Shown here: piece by piece, positions 60,921 through 64,000 of the stretch
Position numbering within the stretch: position 1 is the first letter of the stretch
Layout of the letters: the number at the start of each line of letters is the position of its first letter
Source of the DNA: Augochlora pura
Taxonomy: Eukaryota > Arthropoda > Insecta > Hymenoptera > Halictidae
Length of the DNA stretch: 64,000 nucleotides
Assembly (NCBI RefSeq): GCF_028453695.1
Contig: NC_135775.1
Location: 24,152,545-24,216,544, forward strand
Direction of reading: 5' to 3'
Notes under the pieces: generated by a model
Databases searched by the model: none
What the model was told of the DNA's origin: nothing
Seen by the model: only the letters and a program-made list of their open reading frames with translations
Made by a program: the position numbers and the translations under genes

Positions 60921-62536
60921 TGTATCCTCGGCGCGCGCGCGCGCGCGAACAAAAATAACAGACGGCATCGAGGCGGATCAAAGAGACTTCCGGCGGGAGA
61001 CGGTGATACATACTCCGTCGGGCTATTTACTTATCGATTCTCTCTCTCTCTCTCTCTCCCTCTCTCTTCTCTCCGCCATTTTCTCCACGGAACAGGAAAC
61101 CTCATTAAAATTCCCCCGGACGACGCGGAAAACTTCTTTTCCCCGACACAATGCTACTTCCGCGAGAAATGCCGGCGAGCATAATGCCGGCGACACCCTG
61201 TCATCTTTCCGAAACTTCTTTTTTTTTTTACCCCGCGAACTATGCCGCACCGGGGAGACGAAAATTTCTACCCCAACAAAAGTCGTTTATTCTTCGCTGA
61301 CAAAAGGGGGGGCGCGCCCGCGCGCGAAAGTATCAATTTAGTGCGCGACGTGCATTGGAAAGTGAAAACAATAGGGGACGGCATCATTTTTCTTTAATTT
61401 CGACGATGTACGGAGGAAGGATGGTCTTCTGTCGAACTTTTTGGGGTTGGAGAAGACATGCGGGCAATGTGTTGCAGAGAAATGGTCGATTTCGAAGTCG
61501 CCGGGAAGTTTAAGGGTTGTTTTTATCCCTTTTATGTGTATTAAAAGTTAGAAATTCGAAAGATATCTTTATAGACATGTTCTACTTTCTTTTTGTTGTA
61601 TGTATAATAGTATGAGTATGTTAGAAATTTTGAGGGTTGTTTTTACCCTTACTATACACGTTGAAATGTTATAAATTGGCAGAACACAGTGTAAATATTT
61701 TTTAAAGACACGATCTCGTCATTGTTGACTGAATAATATTACATCTTAAATATCAGGGTTGCTTCCACCCCTAATATAAGAATTACAAAAATAACAAGCA
61801 AATATTTCTTCCAAGCAAATAATAATTACCTCAACACACCCTAGATACATTTAATTTATAACTTAACCTCCGAGGATTGCTTCCACCCCTCTCACAAAAT
61901 TTCTAAAAATCCGAAAGCCAAAAAAGTATTAAATATTCACGAATTAATTTACATCCTCCTCGTATTTAAATGCCCCACTTAAACATTAAGGGTTGTTGCA
62001 AAACACCAAACACGACAAATTAAAATACAGAAACGCCGCGAGTTGAATTCCTAGCTGAATACTGCCGAGAAGAAAAAGCATTCTGGAAAATCATAGGGAT
62101 TGTTTAAAGAGATGCAGCTGCGGCCGTAATTCGATACGCGAGGGTAGTTTCCAGCGGGACGGATTTCAAAGGTCACGGATAAAGGGGAGAAGAGCGTTAC
62201 CCATTTCTGAAAGAAAACGGGGCCGTTACACTTGTATGACAGGCCTCTTGTGAGTTTACACTGTGTTTCACCTCTGGTACGTCGTCTGTTGAACGGGGGT
62301 AGCCTCCGTTGAAAAGAGGGATACCTTACCTCTTTTATAGTGGCGTGTGCGTGCGAGAGGGCGGCCTCTTTGTCGGCCAAACTAGCCGCGAGGCTGAGGC
62401 TTCGATCGGCTTCGTCCCTCGCGGCTCTCAGCAAGCTCCAGCGTTCCCTCTCCCTCTCCCTCTCGCGCTCCTCCGACGGCATGCCGACTCCTTGTTGCTG
62501 AAGGCGTCCTAAGGTCGCCTCGTTCTCCCGCATCCG
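33499..62536 (-). CDS. Kaz: Kazrin, coiled-coil and triple-SAM adaptor (5' incomplete)
   Basis: Kazrin is a cytoplasmic adaptor related to liprins. In vertebrates it is linked to cell junctions (periplakin, ARVCF), the cytoskeleton and endosome positioning. Ten minus-strand exons join with matching phases and GT-AG borders: 62536-62330, 58121-57758, 53216-53127, 50098-49882, 49414-49147, 48167-47820, 47130-47007, 46446-46302, 40864-40675 and 33732-33499. Together they give 728 codons before TGA. In order they encode a coiled coil (RWSLLRAARDEADRSLSLAA...HATIKELQRQLAE), a Gly/Ser-rich linker, GSISRVFARSRHRK (the kazrin signature; vertebrate GSISRVFARGKQRK), then SAM1 (ENVKSGKVLLELSDAELEAG), SAM2 (LGVSRKFHQASIVHGIHLL), SAM3 (DPLVWTNQRFIRWARSIDLT...SGVHGALVVLEPSF) and a low-complexity tail. 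The signature and SAM spacing favour kazrin over liprin-alpha/beta. More N-terminal coiled-coil exons should lie beyond 64000. Exons 9 and 10 rest on phase fit and composition rather than homology. Confidence 0.92.
33935..34135. repeat. AT-rich tandem repeat, about 50-bp period
   Basis: A TGTATTAATAT(A)TTGGTA-like core recurs about eight times, alternating ATATTTTGG and ATATATTGAT forms, so the higher-order period is about 50-60 bp. Confidence 0.75.
36226..36310. repeat. AT-rich palindromic hairpin
   Basis: Left arm TATTTTTAATCTTAATTTTA (from 36226) and right arm ending TAAAATTGAGATTAAAAATA (to 36310) are near-perfect reverse complements over about 26 bp. A (TA)n-rich centre lies between them. 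Confidence 0.65.
38680..38740. repeat. GA/GATA microsatellite
   Basis: (GA)n with GATA and GAAA interruptions. Confidence 0.85.
38838..39110. repeat. Minisatellite, about 20-21-bp unit
   Basis: About 12-13 imperfect copies of CGCGATCGAATGAAAATCCT, with variants (TCGATCAAATAAAATGCTCC, ACAATCGAATGGAAATCTTC). The copies are contiguous with no spacers, so it is not a CRISPR array. Confidence 0.85.
40675..40864 (-). CDS. Kaz: kazrin exon 9
   Basis: 190 bp. Starts after GTGTGCGTAG (one base completes the AG left by exon 8) and encodes SQLEVVPRNSSGGGRPMSTV, GGSLGRGSRALHLQHHQ and TGTVDRRRSSLR. It ends in phase 0 at CTCAGG|GTAACG. The acceptor has a U/G-rich rather than pyrimidine-rich tract, which lowers confidence. 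The phase fits both neighbours exactly and the composition is protein-like. If the donor is not used, the frame continues 59 codons to a TAG at 40495-40497 through a hydrophobic segment. Confidence 0.65.
41385..41735. repeat. Minisatellite, about 20-bp unit
   Basis: About 17 imperfect copies of ACTATCTTAAAATTGAATTT. The variants alternate ACTATC and GCCATC, so a 40-bp higher-order unit is also visible at 41500-41650. Confidence 0.9.
43026..43453. mobile_element. MITE-like element with inverted termini
   Basis: The left end GCTTCG...AGGACCATCC (43026-43045) is matched in reverse complement at the right end by GGATGGTCCT...CGAAGC (43434 to about 43453). A second internal pair, ACTTTGCCTCTG (43103-43114) and CAGAGGCAAAGT (43392-43403), is exact over 12 bp. 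The enclosed 280 bp is AT-rich and has no transposase. This fits a non-autonomous DNA transposon of about 430 bp in the kazrin intron. Family and target-site duplication are not determined. Confidence 0.6.
43857..43944. other. GC-rich hairpin
   Basis: GGGTGTCCGGCGCGACCCCG (43857-43876) pairs with CGGGGTCGCCGGGACACCC (43926-43944), with one small bulge on each side. The stem is about 19 bp and the loop about 49 nt. It is the strongest GC-rich stem I noticed in the window. It resembles no microRNA I know and could simply be structured intronic DNA. Confidence 0.5.
45344..45372. repeat. GA microsatellite
   Basis: (GA)n with one GTGA interruption, on the + strand in kazrin intron 8. Confidence 0.9.
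45806..46046. repeat. Tandem duplication, 121-bp unit, two copies
   Basis: Copy 1 (45806-45926) and copy 2 (45927-46046) both begin AATAAATAAATATATATCCT. They continue through AAAACTGTA, TTAAATATATTCTTC and CATAAAAAAAGC to AATTTTTATTATA. They are about 85-90% identical by eye. Confidence 0.9.
46302..46446 (-). CDS. Kaz: kazrin exon 8 (SAM3, 3' part)
   Basis: 145 bp, from AACTAG| to GCAAG|GTACTC. It encodes (D)SGVHGALVVLEPSFTGDTMA, TALGIPPAKHMIRRHLTAEL and EAIVVPA, then two bases of the next codon. It is nearly residue-for-residue with vertebrate kazrin (SGVHGAVLVLEPTF, MATALGIPSGKHILRRHL). Confidence 0.95.
46447..47006 (-). other. kazrin intron 7
   Basis: A 560-bp intron with GT-AG ends (GTACGT...CTAG). 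It is mixed in composition, with no other feature seen. Confidence 0.85.
47007..47130 (-). CDS. Kaz: kazrin exon 7 (SAM3, 5' part)
   Basis: 124 bp, from CCCCGACAG| to GAAAG|GTACGT. It encodes ALAVRRHQCEQVDTDPLVWT, NQRFIRWARSIDLTEY and AENLK, ending in phase 1. It matches vertebrate kazrin DPVVWTNQRVLKWVRDIDLK. Confidence 0.95.
47131..47819 (-). other. kazrin intron 6
   Basis: A 689-bp AT-rich intron with TAAAAATAT repeats. Isoleucine-rich frames through it are compositional. Confidence 0.85.
47820..48167 (-). CDS. Kaz: kazrin exon 6 (end of SAM1 and SAM2)
   Basis: 348 bp, phase 0 to 0, from TTGTTTAG| to CGCCAG|GTGATT. It encodes VLLELSDAELEAGLGVAHPL, HRKKLRLAIEEHRHPS (SAM1 end) and LGHTWVSSEWLPDLGLAQYS through KKELEKLLGVSRKFHQASIV to LLRMLNYDRQ (SAM2). 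Vertebrate kazrin has the same order with KRDLEKHLNVSKKFHQVSIL. Confidence 0.96.
48168..49146 (-). other. kazrin intron 5
   Basis: A 979-bp AT-rich intron with a CT microsatellite near its 5' end (about 49069-49088 on the + strand). Confidence 0.85.
49147..49414 (-). CDS. Kaz: kazrin exon 5 (VFAR motif and SAM1)
   Basis: 268 bp, from GTTCTTTCAG| to GGCAAG|GTAAAT. It completes R, then encodes VFARSRHRKAANNSSGGSGS, DPYRSWSPLTEEGYAEKLRL, PMERWRAPTVLAWLEVALGM and PQYGPRCAENVKSGK, ending in phase 0. The W(R/K)A-T-V-AWLEV core and ENVKSGK are the SAM1 hallmarks of kazrin. Confidence 0.95.
49415..49881 (-). other. kazrin intron 4
   Basis: A 467-bp intron with GT-AG ends. It contains one AAAGGGTTAA dispersed motif (49688-49697). 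Confidence 0.85.
49882..50098 (-). CDS. Kaz: kazrin exon 4 (Ser-rich linker and GSISR)
   Basis: 217 bp, from TTCATTTCAG| to TTTCCAG|GTGAGA. It encodes ATTPKDCSPTLSPLNAFSRS, MDNSSLSRSVEQLSSPLESE, PRRSKQSTP and then GGTWGSISR. Many Ser-Pro and RS motifs suggest phosphorylation. The acceptor is a tandem CAGCAG (NAGNAG), so two products differing by one residue are possible. Confidence 0.9.
50264..50449. repeat. Minisatellite, about 26-bp unit
   Basis: About six copies of a unit starting GATTCAATGGCTTTGATTCA and ending ATTTTT. Confidence 0.85.
50481..50572. repeat. Tandem repeat, about 22-bp unit
   Basis: Four degenerate copies of AATATATTCAGTACTCATAC. Confidence 0.7.
53127..53216 (-). CDS. Kaz: kazrin exon 3
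   Basis: 90 bp, from TTTCCGCGCAG| to TACCAGT|GTAAGT. Phase 1 in and phase 1 out. It encodes TPTITVEGSGLDMDSISV and VSSIAPSHVYQ. It is a short linker exon recognised by its excellent donor, exact phase fit and protein-like composition. Confidence 0.85.
53325..53390. repeat. Tandem repeat, 20-bp unit
   Basis: Three copies of CAGAGACGAAGAGAACGGGG, contiguous. Confidence 0.85.
55118..55500. repeat. Long CT-rich microsatellite/minisatellite
   Basis: About 380 bp of TCTCTC with TATATCTCTAGCTCACTCTC-type units, followed by three copies of a CCACGCGTGTTCTCTTTCTC-like unit (about 55430-55507). The Ser/Leu-rich 140-codon frame here is an artefact. Confidence 0.95.
57758..58121 (-). CDS. Kaz: kazrin exon 2 (coiled-coil end and Gly/Ser linker)
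   Basis: 364 bp, from CTTTCCGCGAACAG| to CCGATG|GTAAGC. It encodes LQRQLAERGGGG (continuing the heptads of exon 1), ICLSDQESLVSFPRSSVNG, a Gly/Ser-rich segment and GGNLSDSTTD, ending in phase 1. A neighbouring AG three codons downstream (TTGCAG|CGT) would also keep the frame, so the exact start is uncertain by six bases. Confidence 0.88.
58712..58776. repeat. GA microsatellite
   Basis: (GA)n with GATA and GGGA interruptions. Confidence 0.9.
59849..59876. repeat. GA microsatellite
   Basis: Uninterrupted (GA) run of about 13-14 units. Confidence 0.9.
60889..60914. repeat. C homopolymer (26 C)
   Basis: Run of 26 C, about 130 bp from a G-rich run (60742-60766). Both invite length errors in assembly. 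Confidence 0.9.
61505..62005. repeat. Degenerate tandem array, about 120-bp period
   Basis: AGGGTTGTTTTTATCCCTTT (about 61512), GAGGGTTGTTTTTACCCTTA (61632), CAGGGTTGCTTCCACCCCTA (61755), GAGGATTGCTTCCACCCCTC (61872) and AAGGGTTGTTGCA (61988) are spaced about 120, 122, 118 and 116 bp apart. The intervening DNA is AT-rich and diverged. Confidence 0.65.
62330..62536 (-). CDS. Kaz: kazrin coiled-coil exon (most 5' exon visible)
   Basis: 207 bp, phase 0 to 0, from GTTGATTGCAG| to AAAGAG|GTAAGG. It encodes RMRENEATLGRLQQQGVG, a Glu/Arg repeat and RWSLLRAARDEADRSLSLAA, SLADKEAALSHAHATIKE. This aligns with the vertebrate kazrin coiled coil (REKWELRRQAKEATDHATAL, QLDLKDNRMKELE). The ERERERERER stretch is encoded by a CT microsatellite on the + strand (about 62446-62471). 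Confidence 0.88.
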
Positions 62537-64000
62537 CTGCAATCAACGGTCAAAGAGACCCATATCCGGGCAGTAACTCCACCCAAAACCACCACCGTCT
62601 AACAATGCATGCGGAGAGCGTTACAAAGTGCAAACTACTTGGGTCGGGGAACAAAGCTGGGCGAGACCGGGAATGATTAATTCGTCGCTCGGGGAATGGA
62701 CGTCCTCTTTTACCATCGGCGACTGACATCAGCCACCCCCATCGGATGATCGAAGGTAGATCAGTTGTTTCCTCATCGACGATTTCGAATTTTCGAAACA
62801 GGTCGCTGTTGTCTAGTTGTTAAATTGATAACGTTCAAGGTAGGGGGTGGTTCGAACTATGGAGTCCATCGCGTGATTTGTTTCGCCAGGGAGGGGGTAG
62901 TTTGAGGGACAACTTTATCGACGAAATTAAAATTCAGTTTAAATTAAAATTATTAAACTCATCTTATGAATTTAGAAGTATAAATATTATTGGTATAGCT
63001 TTCCTTTTATTTGTGATAGAAGTTAGGCGAATTTTTCAGTGACCCTAGTCTTGCTATTATTATAAAGAATTATTATATTTTTCTTTGTATTCGAGCGATG
63101 GCTTTCAAATAAAAAAAATTCATTAATACTGGATACATTACTACGCCCTTACTGGAAAACCCTATATACCTATCGCCAGTCGCAAGACTCGCTTAAAAGC
63201 AGTTGCTACAATGTCTAAACGGCGAATTAGTTCTTCCGGACACGTGCAAGGTGTTCCTCGGGAAGTCGTCGCCCGAGCAGCCGAGCAGCGTTTTTCCGGT
63301 CGAGCGGCCAGGAAACGCTTACGATCGACAGTTTTCAACCCCCGAAAACACGTCGAGTCTCCGCCGGCCCCGACACACACCTGACCGATCCGTTCGAGCG
63401 TCAGTAATCGCGTTGTCCCGAAGTTTAGCCGATAAACCGAGCCGCACAGCACCTGTTCTACGTGCGGCGTGTGAAGTAACTTACGCCCGGAGGGAAAGAT
63501 AAGTGGATTAAGTTCTCCGCGCAGGTTGATACATCCCGCCGGCTAATAAGCGAAAGGGGTGTACGTGACACCTGTAAATAAACGGGCCGAGTCGCACCTG
63601 TATCGAATTACCGTGCCCGATCGACCGGCAACGATGGGTTCCTTAAAAAAGAGATCGGCGAACACGATCGCGTCGTTCATCTTGCGCGAACCTTTCCCAC
63701 GCGACATCGGCGTATCTATCTGCATGTAACTCGTATCTCTTCGGATCATTCGATAGCCGTCCTCGTGTTTCATTCGAGAATTATGCATTTTCATTCGAGA
63801 TTCATGCACTTTCATTTCCAGATTTATGCACTTTGTCGAATTCGACGGTACATCGAAATTAGATTTCTTTGCTGCGTCTCCGATCATTCGATACGATCGT
63901 CTTCGTGTTTCACTCGAAGATTGCTTTGTCGTCCGAGCCACGATGAATTGAAATTGTGTTTCATTGTGGCGCATGAACATTCAATACCGTGCGGTTGTCC
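62537..64000 (-). other. kazrin upstream intron (to window edge)
   Basis: Non-coding DNA 5' of the coiled-coil exon. No further kazrin exon was recognised. A 145-codon minus frame (63543-63980) has internal ATTCGAGA/ATGCA repeats and no recognisable domain. The remaining N-terminal exons are presumed beyond 64000. Confidence 0.6.

Larger units (their letters stand above)
58122..62329 (-). other. kazrin intron 1 (between the first two exons visible)
   Basis: A 4.2-kb intron. It holds GA/CT microsatellites (58712-58776, 59849-59876, 60127-60152, 61040-61066), a G-rich run (60742-60766), a run of 26 C (60889-60914) and a degenerate 120-bp-period repeat (61505-62005). CpG-rich blocks at 58770-59340 and 60470-61340 carry frames on both strands with no recognisable product. 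Confidence 0.6.

Noticed and set aside
63543..63980. 145-codon minus frame near the right edge
   Set aside because: Has internal short repeats (SRMK/MH) and no resemblance to the kazrin N-terminal coiled coil; no acceptor/donor pair in phase with exon 62330-62536.

Overview
This is an arthropod genomic window, most likely from a holometabolous insect and plausibly a hymenopteran such as a bee. The evidence is two insect-type genes with introns, strong alternation between AT-rich and CpG-rich stretches, abundant GA/CT microsatellites and minisatellites, and no bacterial gene organisation. The clade is an inference from style and content. Most of the 64 kb does not code for protein. Two 100-N runs (12104-12203 and 17480-17579) look like assembly gaps of conventional, unknown length.

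Layout. Positions 1-14060 are gene-free flank upstream of eve. They hold simple repeats, a 257-bp fold-back element (7541-7797) with two diverged relatives, and a direct duplication of about 200 bp (8558-8755 and 9056-9270). A TATA/initiator core promoter (14061-14097) leads into even-skipped (eve) on the + strand. Exon 1 (CDS 14337-14484) and exon 2 (16311-16501) encode the N-terminus and homeodomain residues 1-46. The homeobox stops at the Evx-class intron position (46/47). The exon carrying helix 3 and the C-terminus is not in the window and was probably lost in the 17480-17579 gap. From 17580 to about 32 kb I see no gene; this is the intergenic space between two convergent genes.

From about 32.0 kb to beyond 62.5 kb the minus strand carries a kazrin (Kaz) orthologue. 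I could assemble ten coding exons by hand with every splice phase matching, giving 728 codons. They encode a coiled-coil segment, a Ser/Gly-rich linker, the conserved GSISRVFAR motif, three SAM domains and a low-complexity tail. Exons for the N-terminus lie past the right edge. The most notable observation is in its last exon. An in-frame TGA (33499-33501, next base C) is followed by 103 further sense codons of Tyr/Ser/Gln/Pro-rich sequence to a TAG at 33187-33189. This suggests stop-codon readthrough or an alternative acceptor that skips the stop.

The kazrin introns hold minisatellites with periods of about 20, 26, 50 and 120 bp, a MITE-like element (43026-43453), a GC-rich hairpin (43857-43944) and AT-rich fold-backs. 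eve (a transcription factor) and kazrin (a cytoplasmic/junctional adaptor) are neighbours in a tail-to-tail arrangement; nothing suggests that they act together. I found no rRNA, convincing tRNA, CRISPR array, viral gene or intact transposase gene.
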